This document shows positions 1 to 8,581 of a stretch of 64,000 bases of DNA, piece after piece. How positions within the stretch are numbered: position 1 is the first letter of the stretch; the number at the start of each line of letters is the position of its first letter. The notes beneath the pieces were generated by a model. That model was not told the origin of the DNA. It ran no database searches and worked only from the letters and a program-made list of their open reading frames with translations. The DNA is from Pannonibacter indicus. GTDB taxonomy: Bacteria; Pseudomonadota; Alphaproteobacteria; Rhizobiales; Stappiaceae. The DNA lies in NCBI RefSeq assembly GCF_001418225.1, contig NZ_LIPT01000008.1:142370-206369 (forward strand), in the 5' to 3' direction. Made by a program: the position numbers and the translations under genes.

Positions 1-44
1 GAGATGATCGCAAAGGTACGGCGGGTCAGATAGGGGGCGGTCAT
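1..44 (-). CDS. Start of an unidentified gene running off the left edge
   Basis: On the minus strand an ATG at 44-42 opens a frame reading MTAPYLTRRTFAII, which continues past base 1. An AAGGAG ribosome-binding site lies about six bases upstream (around 49-56), which supports a real start. Only 14 codons are visible. The two arginines followed by Thr-Phe-Ala-Ile-Ile could begin a signal or membrane segment, but this is too short to assign a family. Confidence 0.55.
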   Translation of the reverse strand, partial: MTAPYLTRRTFAII

Positions 45-297
45 GGTCAGCTCCTTGGCGAGAGGCGGGGCACAGGCGAAGCGTGGGCGGGCAAGGCAGC
101 GCGGGCGCGCCAGGCCGCAGGCTTCAGCCGGCAGGGTCTGTCATTGGCGCAAGGTCATAGAGCCAGCAGCGCCAGAATGCCAGCACAGAATAAGGCTTTC
201 CCGCCGCTTCCCGGCCCCGAGCCGTCACGCAGCGCCTCTGGCCAGCGCAAGCGCCTGCGGCTAAGGATGATATGGGCAGTTTCAACAGGAGACCCAT
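45..297. other. Intergenic region, no gene seen
   Basis: Open frames crossing this stretch have no ribosome-binding site and no recognisable domain. It should hold the promoters of the leftward partial gene and of the rightward DUF2585 gene, but I see no convincing -35/-10 pair. Confidence 0.4.
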
Positions 298-855
298 TTG
301 TCCGCACGTGCTTCCTTCATCACCGGCCTCGTTCTTCTGGCCGCCACCGCCGCAATCCTGCTCTCCATGGGCCGCATTCCCATCTGCGAATGCGGCTACG
401 TCAAGTTCTGGACCCCGGCGAGCGATGTCTCCGGCTCCTCCCAGCATATTGCCGACTGGTACACCCCTTCGCACATCATCCACGGCTTCCTGTTCTTTGG
501 GCTGGCCTGGCTCGTGATGCGCGCCCGTCCGCTGGGCGAAAAGGCGCTGCTCGCCATCGTCATCGAAGCGGCCTGGGAGATCGTCGAGAACAGCCCCTGG
601 GTCATCGACCGTTACCGCGAGGCCACCATCGCCGTGGGCTACACCGGCGACAGCGTGCTGAATTCGATCGCCGATATCCTCTGGATGCTCGCCGGCTTCT
701 GGTTCGCTGCCCGCATGCCTGTCTGGGTCACGGTTGCCGCCGCCATCGCCTTCGAGCTGATCGCCCTCTGGGTCATCCGCGACAACCTGATCCTCAACGT
801 GATCATGCTGCTCTACCCGCTGGAGGCCATCAAGGTCTGGCAGGGAGGGGCTTGA
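298..855 (+). CDS. DUF2585 (UPF0314) family membrane protein
   Basis: This 185-residue integral membrane protein matches the alphaproteobacterial DUF2585/UPF0314 family, whose function is not established. Visible hallmarks are an N-terminal hydrophobic helix (residues 5-24), a Cys-Gly-Tyr segment (CECGYVKFW), [16 protein letters not shown], and a block near residues 81-105 with [10 protein letters not shown] and the Arg-Tyr-Arg that follows. Further membrane segments lie at about 56-70, 125-145 and 150-175. The start is TTG at 298. The next ATG (368) would remove most of the first helix, so TTG is preferred, although the ribosome-binding site is not strong. It converges on the LysR gene with only 9 bases between stop codons. 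Confidence 0.8.
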   Translation: MSARASFITGLVLLAATAAILLSMGRIPICECGYVKFWTPASDVSGSSQHIADWYTPSHIIHGFLFFGLAWLVMRARPLGEKALLAIVIEAAWEIVENSPWVIDRYREATIAVGYTGDSVLNSIADILWMLAGFWFAARMPVWVTVAAAIAFELIALWVIRDNLILNVIMLLYPLEAIKVWQGGA

Positions 856-864
856 AGGGGCAAG

Positions 865-1779
865 TCAGCGCAGCTCTGGCTGGGCTGACAGTGCCTTTGC
901 CAGGACGTCGAACACGAGCCGGATGCGCGGGCTGGTGTGGAGCTCCCGGTGCGTGACCAGCCAGACCGGAAAGCTAACGCTGATTTCCCCGGGCAGCACC
1001 ACCTCGACCTCTGGAGCGAAGCGGATGAAGTCAACGGCCATGAAGCCGTAACCGAACCCATGCCGCACCGCTTCCCAGGCGGCCGTGCCACTGGCCGAAC
1101 TGAAACGAAGGTCCCGTTCAGCCGCCTGGATGCCAAACATCTTCAGATATCTGATCATTTCAGCCTTGTTGCCGAAAGCGACGAAGGGCTGGCCGGTCAG
1201 ATCAGCGGCCGTTTCGGGACGTCCGGCCTGATCAAGAAAGCTGCGTGCGGCATACAGATGGGCATCCGTGTGCCGTAACAGGCGCCCGATCAGCTCTCCC
1301 CCCTCCGGCCGGACATGACGAACGGCGATATCTGCCTCACGCCGCTTCAGGTCGCTGATTTCGTTGGAGCAGATCAGCTCGATTTCCAGGCCGGGCGCAA
1401 TGGCATGCAGATGGCGCAGGACCGGTGGCAGCAAATAATGCGCAAACATGTCAGAAGCCGAAATGCTGACCGGCCCGGCCACCGCCTGCGCCTGACCTGA
1501 GGCCACGAGACTGAGCCGCAGGCCCGCTTCGGCCATCGACCGGGCCGCTTCCACGACCTGCCTGCCCGTTTCCGTCAGGACTAGCGTGCGCCCCGTCCGC
1601 TCCACCAGAACAAGGCCAAGCTCCTGCTCCAAGGTGGCAATCTGACGGCCGACAGTCGGCTGTGTGAGTCCGAGCGCCTTGCCCGCAGCCGAAAGGGAGC
1701 CGAGATCCGCCACCGCGGCCAGCGCACGGGCATGGTTCCAGTCAAAGGCGAGCTTTGGCCAATTCATGCATTTTTGCAT
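865..1779 (-). CDS. LysR-family transcriptional regulator
   Basis: This 304-residue protein has a typical LysR layout. A winged helix-turn-helix fills roughly residues 10-70 (ALAAVADLGSLSAAGKALGL followed by TQPTVGRQIATLE), and a periplasmic-binding-like effector domain occupies residues 95-300. The gene is divergent from the methyltransferase at 1861, so that gene or a nearby one is the obvious candidate target. The effector is unknown. The start is uncertain: ATG at 1779 and ATG at 1767 (MNWPKLAFDW) are both possible and neither has a good ribosome-binding site. An AT-rich interval of about 80 bases between the two genes should carry both promoters. Confidence 0.85.
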   Translation of the reverse strand: MQKCMNWPKLAFDWNHARALAAVADLGSLSAAGKALGLTQPTVGRQIATLEQELGLVLVERTGRTLVLTETGRQVVEAARSMAEAGLRLSLVASGQAQAVAGPVSISASDMFAHYLLPPVLRHLHAIAPGLEIELICSNEISDLKRREADIAVRHVRPEGGELIGRLLRHTDAHLYAARSFLDQAGRPETAADLTGQPFVAFGNKAEMIRYLKMFGIQAAERDLRFSSASGTAAWEAVRHGFGYGFMAVDFIRFAPEVEVVLPGEISVSFPVWLVTHRELHTSPRIRLVFDVLAKALSAQPELR

Positions 1780-1860
1780 ATCATGATTACATGAATCCGC
1801 AATTCCAAATTTTTCCGCATGGGTCTACCAAGGAGTCCGGCAAAGACGCAGGGACAACAG

Positions 1861-2493
1861 ATGAACCGTGACGCGGAGTTCTGGGATAGGGCGGCTGAGA
1901 AATATGCGCGCTCCCCCATCAAGGATATAAAATCCTACGAATACACTCTCGAAAGAACGCGCAGTTTCCTGCCGCCTCATGCCGGTGTTCTGGAAGCTGG
2001 CTGCGGCACCGGAACGACTGCCTTGCGCCTTGCCGGATCAACGGCTCACATTCTAGGCACGGATATCTCCGCCGCAATGATCGAGATCGCAAGACGAAAG
2101 CTTCTGGAGCCAGATGCGCCGGTCAACGTCACATTCGAGGTTGCCGCACTCGATGATGAAAGCTTGCCGGAGGGGCCCTTCGATGCGGTCATGGCCTTCA
2201 ACATCCTGCACCTGTCGCGCAATCTCGATGCAGCTCTGGCAGCGCTTGCCCGGCGGGTCCGCCCTGGCGGGCTGTTCATCTCCAAGACCGTCTGTCTGTC
2301 CGATTCACCCTACCGTCTGCTCCGGCCCGTGCTGGGCTTGATGAAGCTCGCGGGCAAGGCCCCGCATGTGCTTTTTCTGTCCCGGAAGCTCCTTGACGAC
2401 CGGGTCACGGCACATGGATTTGAAATCCTGGAAACAGGTGATTTTCCGGCCAGTCCGCCCTGCCACTTCATCGTGGCGCGCCGCATGGCATGA
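1861..2493 (+). CDS. Class I SAM-dependent methyltransferase
   Basis: This 210-residue protein has a Rossmann methyltransferase fold. Motif I is VLEAGCGTGTTALRLAG (about residues 44-60), the acidic end of strand beta2 is ILGTDISAAMIEIARRK, and motif IV lies at FDAVMAFNILHLSRN. It resembles UbiE/Methyltransf_11 proteins. The substrate cannot be read from sequence. A frame opens earlier at 1819, but that ATG has no ribosome-binding site. ATG 1861 (MNRDAEFWDRAAEKYA) is preceded by AGGGA and gives the N-terminus usual for the family. It is divergent from a LysR regulator. Confidence 0.85.
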   Translation: MNRDAEFWDRAAEKYARSPIKDIKSYEYTLERTRSFLPPHAGVLEAGCGTGTTALRLAGSTAHILGTDISAAMIEIARRKLLEPDAPVNVTFEVAALDDESLPEGPFDAVMAFNILHLSRNLDAALAALARRVRPGGLFISKTVCLSDSPYRLLRPVLGLMKLAGKAPHVLFLSRKLLDDRVTAHGFEILETGDFPASPPCHFIVARRMA

Positions 2494-2536
2494 GGCGTCT
2501 GCCATCCCGGTCAAAGGGCATCCAATCTGCGGAGCG

Positions 2537-2557
2537 GCCCGGCTGTTCCAGCCGGGC
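2537..2557. terminator. Hairpin between convergent genes
   Basis: A perfect 9-bp stem (GCCCGGCTG / CAGCCGGGC) with a 3-base loop lies between the stops of the methyltransferase and the ParA gene. There is no long T-run, so termination efficiency is uncertain. The position suits a shared bidirectional terminator. Confidence 0.5.
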
Positions 2558-2580
2558 GCCGCGTTGCAATCGGGAAACGG

Positions 2581-3285
2581 TCAGGACGCCTTGCGGAACC
2601 AGTCGTACCAGCGGCGCTGCTGACGGGCCTCGACGCGCTCCAGCACTTCCGCAGCGAACTGGGCCGCATTGTCCCGCGCCTTATCGAGGTTGGTCACAAG
2701 CTTGGGATCAAGCGATGCGAGGCTGCCGCCAAATTCAAACATGTCCCGGTACGCTGCCCGCTCGACAATCGCGGTCATCAGCACGTCAATCCCGCTGACG
2801 GCGAGATGATCCTGCACCGCCTTGAGCGCGCGCGTCGTCACGGCGGCATTGGTGCGTGTCAGCACGACGCAATGGCGGATTTCGTGACGGACGATTTCTT
2901 CCAGCTTGTTGATGAGACGCAGGATCTTCGCCCCGCCCCTTGCGTCCATGGACGAGCCCTGGATCGGCACAACCACCAGATCAGACACGGAAAGGGCGTT
3001 GGCGACGAGCAGATTCTCCGTCCCCTCCAGATCAACGATCACGTAGTCGCTGACGGCAGATGCCTCGATGATCTGTTCCGTGATGGTGGCAGGCGTCAGC
3101 TGGCTCTGAACTGAAATATTCGCCGGACGGCCCGGCAGGTCCGACCAGGTGGAAATCCAGCGCTGCGGATCCGCGTCAAAAATGGTGACGGTTTTCCCCC
3201 TTTCGGCAATTTCCGTTGCCAGCAGCAATGCCGCTGTCGTCTTGCCGGCCCCGCCTTTGGCATTTGCGAAGGAAATAACGGGCAT
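2581..3285 (-). CDS. Orphan ParA/MinD-type ATPase (VirC1-like)
   Basis: This 234-residue P-loop ATPase has a deviant Walker A motif, ANAKGGAGKTTAALLLA (residues 8-24), carrying the signature lysine of the ParA/MinD class. Walker A' is IFDADPQRWISTW and Walker B is DYVIVDLEGT. It lacks the long N-terminal DNA-binding extension of plasmid ParA, and its length and DADPQ-x-W pattern recall the short VirC1-like ATPases. No parB, parS cluster or partner gene is adjacent, and a secreted hydrolase is divergent. Such orphans can position protein cargo or DNA, and the cargo here is unknown. GGAG lies just upstream of the start. Confidence 0.85.
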   Translation of the reverse strand: MPVISFANAKGGAGKTTAALLLATEIAERGKTVTIFDADPQRWISTWSDLPGRPANISVQSQLTPATITEQIIEASAVSDYVIVDLEGTENLLVANALSVSDLVVVPIQGSSMDARGGAKILRLINKLEEIVRHEIRHCVVLTRTNAAVTTRALKAVQDHLAVSGIDVLMTAIVERAAYRDMFEFGGSLASLDPKLVTNLDKARDNAAQFAAEVLERVEARQQRRWYDWFRKAS

Positions 3286-3695
3286 CTGGTCTCTCCTGGA
3301 TCTGCGGCAGGTGGCGCTTTGCTGACTGCCTCTCCCGGGAGTGATTACAATACTCCATGGTTAACAAATTCATAACCGGCCTGCAAAATGCAATTTCCTG
3401 TCATTAATACCTACTTAACGCACCAGAACGGACAGTTATCACGCGCAAACACCATTGACACATGAAACGGGAACTGCGGCAAAAGACGAGAATCAATCAC
3501 CCCATCTGGAACACACAAAACAAATTCGCGAGTATTCCTTTGCGAGGGGACTGTGTGTTCAAAACTGCCATTAATCGTTTGTCAGGCCCCGCCCCCGCCA
3601 TTATCTCTTGGAACCATAAGCTGCATGTCCGGCCCCTCTGCGCAATTTCGTGAGGCGGGTGGCGGATACAGCGCCGTTTTCAACCGGATGCCGCA
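3286..3695. other. 410-base intergenic region, divergent promoters
   Basis: This gap between the leftward ParA gene and the rightward hydrolase is more AT-rich than its surroundings. It contains candidate promoter hexamers such as TTGACA near 3454, but no pair good enough to call. A loose inverted repeat (TTCGCGAG ... TTTGCGAGG) lies around 3525-3550. No gene or RNA was recognised. Confidence 0.4.
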
Positions 3696-4601
3696 ATGAC
3701 CGCAAGACCTTCCCGCTTCCTTGCCGGACTGAGTGCCCTTCTTGTGGCTACAAGCCTTTCCCTTGCCCCTGCGGCCGCCCGGTCCCTTGCCCCCTACAAG
3801 GATGACCTTTTCGCCTATCCGGGTCTGCTCAACAGCTACCATGATGGTGATTTTGAGGTGGTCGCCTATGACAAGGCCCGCGACATTCACCAGCGCGACA
3901 AGGAGCCGGAGCGCGAGGTCTGGGGCAACTATGTTTCCTACCATCCGCGTGGAAGCCAGGAAGACATGGAGCTGAAGGCCAATGGCAGGACCGTGAAATA
4001 CATGGCGGCCGGCAAGACGAAGGGTGGCGCGGCCTATGTGGTGATCTACGTTCACGGTCAGGGCGGCAACCGCTTTCAGGGCATGAATGACGTCACCTTC
4101 GGCGGCAACTTCAACCGCATCAAGAACCTGATGTCGCGCAACGGCGGCGTCTACATCACGCCCGATTTCACGGACTTCGGCGCTGAAGGCACGAAGGATG
4201 TGGAAGCCATCATTGATGCCTATGCCGCCAACTCGCCGGGCGCAAAGATCTTCGTGGCCTGCGGCTCCATGGGCGGCATCCTGTGCTGGAACTTTGCAAA
4301 ATCCCCGGCCACCGCGCGCAAGCTCTCAGGCCTGCTGTTCTTCGGCTCGCCCAGGGACGAGGGTATTTTCGCCAGCCGCACCCTGAAGGATCCGGCCCTG
4401 CACGTGCCCATCTACATGGGCCACGGCAGCTGGGACAAGGTCTACAACTGGGAAGAACAGGTGCAGTTCTTTGAGCAGCTCCGCGCGAAGGCCCCCGGAT
4501 ACCCGGTCCGCTTCACCCTGTTCGAGACCGGCACTCACGGCACCCCGATCCGCATGACCGACTGGCGCCTCATCCTCAACTGGATGATTTCAAAGAGCTG
4601 A
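3696..4601 (+). CDS. Secreted alpha/beta hydrolase-fold protein
   Basis: This 301-residue protein has an N-terminal signal peptide (hydrophobic residues 10-26, likely cleaved near AAA-RS), so it should be periplasmic. The core has an alpha/beta-hydrolase pattern: an oxyanion strand VVIYVHGQGGNRFQG (about 111-125), a nucleophile elbow VACGSMGGILCWN (about 187-199), an acid region near MGHGSWDKVYN and a late histidine in ETGTHGTP. The elbow reads C-G-S-M-G rather than G-x-S-x-G, a small departure. The substrate is unknown; phospholipid or ester hydrolysis is possible. It stands alone and ends in a strong terminator. Confidence 0.75.
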   Translation: MTARPSRFLAGLSALLVATSLSLAPAAARSLAPYKDDLFAYPGLLNSYHDGDFEVVAYDKARDIHQRDKEPEREVWGNYVSYHPRGSQEDMELKANGRTVKYMAAGKTKGGAAYVVIYVHGQGGNRFQGMNDVTFGGNFNRIKNLMSRNGGVYITPDFTDFGAEGTKDVEAIIDAYAANSPGAKIFVACGSMGGILCWNFAKSPATARKLSGLLFFGSPRDEGIFASRTLKDPALHVPIYMGHGSWDKVYNWEEQVQFFEQLRAKAPGYPVRFTLFETGTHGTPIRMTDWRLILNWMISKS

Positions 4602-4603
4602 TC

Positions 4604-4632
4604 AAAAGGGCGGCCCCCGGCCGCCCTTTTTT
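4604..4632. terminator. Strong bidirectional rho-independent terminator
   Basis: A perfect 12-bp stem (AAAAGGGCGGCC / GGCCGCCCTTTT) with a CCC loop lies three bases after the hydrolase stop. It has T-runs on the plus strand and matching A-runs for the minus strand, so it can also end the ABC operon arriving from the right. Confidence 0.93.
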
Positions 4633-4639
4633 CTGTTTC

Positions 4640-5701
4640 TCAGCCCTGCAGCACGATCAGGTCGCGCGGGGCGAAGCCGATTTCGACTGTGGAGCCTGCA
4701 GACGGGGGCGGTGCATCGCTGCGGTTGAAGGTGTCGAGCGACACTTTCGTGCCCGCCACATCCAGCTTCAGGCGGATGATGGCTCCCATGAAGTGCACAT
4801 CCTCGACCTCGGCGGGCAGAAGAACGTCATCGTCATTGCCCCGCCCCAGATGCAGCGCCTCCGGCCGCAGCGCCACGGAAAGCGCCTCATCCTTGCGTGC
4901 AGCAAGGCCGCCCTCCGTCAGCGTGATCTGACGCCCGGCAAGGCTGACGATACCCTTCTCCCCATCCACGGCTTTTGCCTCGAACGTGTTGAGCGTGCCG
5001 ACGAAATTGGCGACGAACTGCGTCCTGGGACGGCTGTAGATCTCGAAGGGATTGCCCACCTGCTCGGCCACACCGCCATACATGACGACGATACGGTCGG
5101 ACATGGACAGCGCCTCTTCCTGGTCGTGGGTCACGAAGATGGTCGTGATGCCCAGTTCCTTCTGGATCTCGCGGATCTCGTTGCGCAGGCTGACGCGGAT
5201 CTTGGCATCAAGCGCCGACAGCGGCTCGTCCAGCAGCAGCACATTGGGGCGCGGCGCCAGGGCACGGGCCAGGGCCACGCGCTGCTGCTGGCCGCCCGAC
5301 AGCTGGAACGGGTAACGCCCGCCCAGATCCGGCAGGCCGATCAGCTTCAGCATCTCCGCTACACGGGCATCAGTTTCGGCCTTGGACACGCGCTTGATCT
5401 TGAGGCCAAAGGCAACGTTCTGAGCCACCGTCATGTTGGGGAACAGGGCATAGGCCTGAAACACCATGCCGATGTTGCGGGCGTTCGGCTTGGCGCAGGT
5501 GACGTTCTGCCCGCCGATCTCGATGACGCCGGTGGTCGGCGTCTCAAAGCCGGCGACCATGCGCAGCACCGTCGTCTTGCCGCAGCCCGAAGGCCCCAGC
5601 AGCGAGATGAATTCCCCCGCGCCTACGGACAGGGAGAAATCCTTCACGACGGTGTTGAGCCCGAAGGACTTCTGCAGGTTCTTGAGTTCGAGAAAAGCCA
5701 T
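4640..5701 (-). CDS. ABC importer ATP-binding protein (PotA/FbpC type)
   Basis: This 353-residue ATPase drives the import system encoded through 8581. Walker A is GPSGCGKTTVLRMVAG, the signature is LSGGQQQRVALARAL, Walker B is VLLLDEPLSALD and the switch histidine lies in IFVTHDQEEALSMSD. The C-terminal 110 residues form a TOBE-like regulatory domain, as in PotA, FbpC and PhnT proteins. The frame opens upstream at 5767, but ATG 5701 is chosen because its A is the last base of the preceding permease stop (TGATG), a typical coupled junction. Fe3+, polyamine or 2-aminoethylphosphonate are all possible substrates. Confidence 0.9.
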   Translation of the reverse strand: MAFLELKNLQKSFGLNTVVKDFSLSVGAGEFISLLGPSGCGKTTVLRMVAGFETPTTGVIEIGGQNVTCAKPNARNIGMVFQAYALFPNMTVAQNVAFGLKIKRVSKAETDARVAEMLKLIGLPDLGGRYPFQLSGGQQQRVALARALAPRPNVLLLDEPLSALDAKIRVSLRNEIREIQKELGITTIFVTHDQEEALSMSDRIVVMYGGVAEQVGNPFEIYSRPRTQFVANFVGTLNTFEAKAVDGEKGIVSLAGRQITLTEGGLAARKDEALSVALRPEALHLGRGNDDDVLLPAEVEDVHFMGAIIRLKLDVAGTKVSLDTFNRSDAPPPSAGSTVEIGFAPRDLIVLQG

Positions 5702-6492
5702 CAGCGTCGAGCCTGTAGATGTTTGGAGAAGCGGGCGGCCAGCTGGATCAGCGCCATGCAGCCCCATGTGATGGCAAAGGCGATCACCGCCAGCGCCGCC
5801 GGCTCATAGGCACGGTTGACGCCAAGGCTTGCCATGAAGGGTCCGAAGGCCGGACGGTTCAGAAGCGCTGCCATGGTGAATTCGCCAATGACGATGGCGA
5901 AGGTCAGGAAAGCCCCCGAAAGCACCGAGATCAGCACGTTGGGCAGGATCACCCGGAACAGGATCGTCGTCCATCCGGCGCCAAGGCTCATGGCTGCTTC
6001 CGTCAGCGTGGCCACGTCGATGGTTCTGAGCCCCGTATCCACCGCGCGGTACATATAGGGCAGCGCCAGCATCACATAGCCGCACATGAGCAGGATGTTG
6101 GTGCCCCAGATGCTGCCCGTCAGCGGCAGGAAGGACGAGGTGTTGTAGAGCCGGATATAGCCGAAGACCACGATGATGGCCGGGATCACCAGCGGCAGCA
6201 GGGTGATGAACTCCACCCACGGCCGGGCGGCGGGCAGTTTCAGCCGCACCCAGAAGGCCGTCGGCACCACCAGCAGGACCCCGGCAACGATCGTCGCCAG
6301 CGCCATGGACACAGAGTAGATGAAGGTGTCCTGAAAGCGGCTGTCGGCCAGAACCGCCACATAGGCATCGAAGGAATAGGCATCGCGCCGCATCCGCAGG
6401 CTGAATTCCGTCATGCCGATCAGCGGCAGGGCGAAGAAGATGCAGCCGAGGATGAGCGTGCCCCAGGCAAGAAGACGGTTCACTTGAGCCAC
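5701..6492 (-). CDS. ABC importer permease, second subunit
   Basis: This 263-residue inner-membrane permease has about six transmembrane helices and an EAA-type cytoplasmic loop (TEAAMSLGAGWTTILFRVILP, about residues 167-187) that docks to the ATPase. It belongs to the BPD_transp_1 family (PotC/FbpB half). It overlaps the upstream permease by 13 bases and its stop overlaps the ATPase start, so the three are translationally coupled. Confidence 0.9.
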   Translation of the reverse strand: MAQVNRLLAWGTLILGCIFFALPLIGMTEFSLRMRRDAYSFDAYVAVLADSRFQDTFIYSVSMALATIVAGVLLVVPTAFWVRLKLPAARPWVEFITLLPLVIPAIIVVFGYIRLYNTSSFLPLTGSIWGTNILLMCGYVMLALPYMYRAVDTGLRTIDVATLTEAAMSLGAGWTTILFRVILPNVLISVLSGAFLTFAIVIGEFTMAALLNRPAFGPFMASLGVNRAYEPAALAVIAFAITWGCMALIQLAARFSKHLQARR

Positions 6493-7352
6493 CTTTCACT
6501 GCGCACCCGCAGCCAGATGTAGATCCCGTTGGCAACGCCGGTGATGACGATCATGCCGAAGGCCAGCGCATAGCCCAGATGCGGATTGCCGAGAACGTCA
6601 CCGCGGATCTGCGCAAACAGCTTGATCGGCACGATGTTGAACTGCGGCCCGGCCAGCGCGAAGGCCGTTGCAATGGCGCCGAAGGAATTGGCGAAGAGCA
6701 GCGCAAAAGTGCCGAGGAAGGACGGGAACAGGATCGGAATGGCCACCAAGCGCCAGTATTGCACGGAGGTCGCGCCCAGGATCGACGCCGCTTCCTTCCA
6801 CTCGCGCTTCAGGCCATCCAGCGCAGGCGCGATCATCAGGATCATCAGCGGGATCTGGAAAAACAGATAGACGACCACCAGCCCCCAGAAGGACAGGAGG
6901 TTGAAGCCCATCGCCCGCAGATTGATGCCGAATTCGTTGCGCAGCCAAATGGTGACAAGACCAACCGGGCCGAGTGTGGCGAGAAAGGCAAAGGCCAGCG
7001 GCACGCCTGCGAAATTCGAGGCCACGCCGGAAAAGGTCATCAGCGCCGACCGCACCCGTGCCGGCAAACCGCCGAGGATGACCGCCGATGCCATGCCAAA
7101 GCCGATCAGGCATCCCAGAAGTGACGTCACCAGACTGAGCTGGATCGACACCCAGTAGGAGGACTTGATCGAGTCCGTGTTCAGGCCGCGGATGTTTTCA
7201 AGAGTGAAGCTGCCATCGGCCGTCTGGAACGCGCCCAGCACGATCTGCAGGGCAGGCAGGATCAGGAAAAGAAACGCAAAAAGCGTGAAAGGAGCAAGGC
7301 CGAGCCAATTGAGGTTCAATCGGAACGCGCTTGCCCTTGCCGGTTTCGTCAT
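6480..7352 (-). CDS. ABC importer permease, first subunit
   Basis: This 290-residue permease (PotB/FbpB-like half) has an N-terminal helix (WLGLAPFTLFAFLFLILPAL) and five more membrane segments. Its coupling loop reads KEAASILGATSVQYWRLVAIP. It is the first gene after the solute-binding protein, separated from it by 125 bases that contain a stem-loop. It acts as a heterodimer with the downstream permease. Confidence 0.9.
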   Translation of the reverse strand: MTKPARASAFRLNLNWLGLAPFTLFAFLFLILPALQIVLGAFQTADGSFTLENIRGLNTDSIKSSYWVSIQLSLVTSLLGCLIGFGMASAVILGGLPARVRSALMTFSGVASNFAGVPLAFAFLATLGPVGLVTIWLRNEFGINLRAMGFNLLSFWGLVVVYLFFQIPLMILMIAPALDGLKREWKEAASILGATSVQYWRLVAIPILFPSFLGTFALLFANSFGAIATAFALAGPQFNIVPIKLFAQIRGDVLGNPHLGYALAFGMIVITGVANGIYIWLRVRSERWLK

Positions 7353-7426
7353 AAGGCTGAGCCCCCAAGGCGCCTTGTGAAACGCATGCCAGCCACGCGC
7401 AGGCAGCTGACTCGGAATGCAGAGAA

Positions 7427-7454
7427 CCGGTCCCGGCCAAAGGGCCGGAACCGG
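7427..7454 (-). promoter_or_regulatory. Intercistronic stem-loop between binding protein and permease
   Basis: A 12-bp stem with one mismatch (CCGGTCCCGGCC / GGCCGGAACCGG on the plus strand) and an AAAG loop lies 24 bases after the binding-protein stop. Such hairpins commonly protect the 3' end of binding-protein mRNA and partly block read-through, so the binding protein exceeds its permeases. There is no T-run, so stabilisation is likelier than termination. Confidence 0.7.
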
Positions 7455-7477
7455 ACAGTCTCATGCGTCAGACGTTC

Positions 7478-8581
7478 TTACTGAACGTTGGCGCCAACGA
7501 CCTTGTCCCAGCCGCCAACAACAGCTTCCTTGTTGGCGTTCTGCTCTTCGATGGTCGGGAAGTAGGCCTTCTCATAGGGGCCGGCCGGCGGCAGGGCGTC
7601 CAGCAGGTCCTGCGGGATCTTGCCATCAGCAACCATCTGGTTGAAGCGGGCGGTGTGGCAGTAGCCCTTCACGTAACCGTTCTGGCCTTCGTCGGAGAAG
7701 ATGTGCTCCATCCAAAGCTTGGCAGCGTTCGGATGGGGGGCGTAGGCGCTGATGGCCTGAACGTAGACGCCAGCCAGCGTGCCCTTCGTCGGCACGACGA
7801 CTTCCACCGGCGGGTTGCCCTTCAGGGTGTCACGGGCGGTCAGGGCGTTGTAGTCCCACATCACCATGATCGGCGTGGTGCCCTGCGCCAGCGTGCCGGC
7901 CTTGCCGATGACCGGAACGAAGTTGCCGGCATCATTCAGCTTCTTGAAGAATTCGAGGCCAGCCTCACCGGACTCCTTGCCAGCCTTTGCACCCTGCGCC
8001 ATGCCGGCAGACAGAACACCGAGGATTGCCTGGTTGGACGCGCGCGGATCGCCGGCGAGGGCCACCTGACCGGCATATTCCGGCTTCAGCAGGTCATCCC
8101 ATTCGGCCGGGGTGTTGGTGACGAGGTCCTTGTTCACGATGAAGGACATCACGCCATAATAAGCGCCGTAGTAGTAGCCGTCGGCATCCTTGACATCAGC
8201 CGGGATCTGATCCCAGACGGAAACCTTGTAGGGCTGGATCAGGCCTTCGGCCTTGGCCTGCGGACCAAAGGAAAGACCAACGTCGATGACGTCCGGAGCC
8301 TGCGGGCCGGTGTTGCCCTTGTTGGCGCGGATGGCTTCCAGCTCATCGGCGGAGCCGGCATCGGGGTTCAGCTCATTGACAGTCAGGAACGGATACTTGG
8401 CCTTGAAGGAAGCGATGATGTCGCCATAGCCGCACCAGTCATGCGGAAGAGCAATCGTGGTCAGCATGCCTTCCTTCTTGGCACCTTCGATGATCTCTTC
8501 CATCGACTGCGCGTTCACGGCAGTGGCCTGCATGAGAGCCGCCAGGCTCACCGCTGCAGCTAGTGTCTTCTTCATGCTCAT
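7478..8581 (-). CDS. ABC importer periplasmic solute-binding protein
   Basis: This 367-residue periplasmic binding protein has a signal peptide (MKKTLAAAVSLAALMQATAVNAQS) and a two-lobe SBP_bac type fold (Fbp/PotD/PhnS-like). Markers are ADELEAIRANKG, APDVIDVGLSFGPQAKAEGL and YYGAYYGVMSFIVNKDLV. The mature N-terminus (EEIIEGAKKEG) is typical of this class. Substrate cannot be assigned. The start chosen is ATG 8581, six bases after GAGGAGAA; ATG 8575 is the alternative. It is first in the operon with two permeases and the ATPase. Confidence 0.88.
   Translation of the reverse strand: MSMKKTLAAAVSLAALMQATAVNAQSMEEIIEGAKKEGMLTTIALPHDWCGYGDIIASFKAKYPFLTVNELNPDAGSADELEAIRANKGNTGPQAPDVIDVGLSFGPQAKAEGLIQPYKVSVWDQIPADVKDADGYYYGAYYGVMSFIVNKDLVTNTPAEWDDLLKPEYAGQVALAGDPRASNQAILGVLSAGMAQGAKAGKESGEAGLEFFKKLNDAGNFVPVIGKAGTLAQGTTPIMVMWDYNALTARDTLKGNPPVEVVVPTKGTLAGVYVQAISAYAPHPNAAKLWMEHIFSDEGQNGYVKGYCHTARFNQMVADGKIPQDLLDALPPAGPYEKAYFPTIEEQNANKEAVVGGWDKVVGANVQ

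Noticed and set aside
2581..3285. Plasmid or chromosome partition operon
   Set aside because: There is no parB and no repeated parS-like sites near the ParA gene; the surrounding genes look chromosomal.
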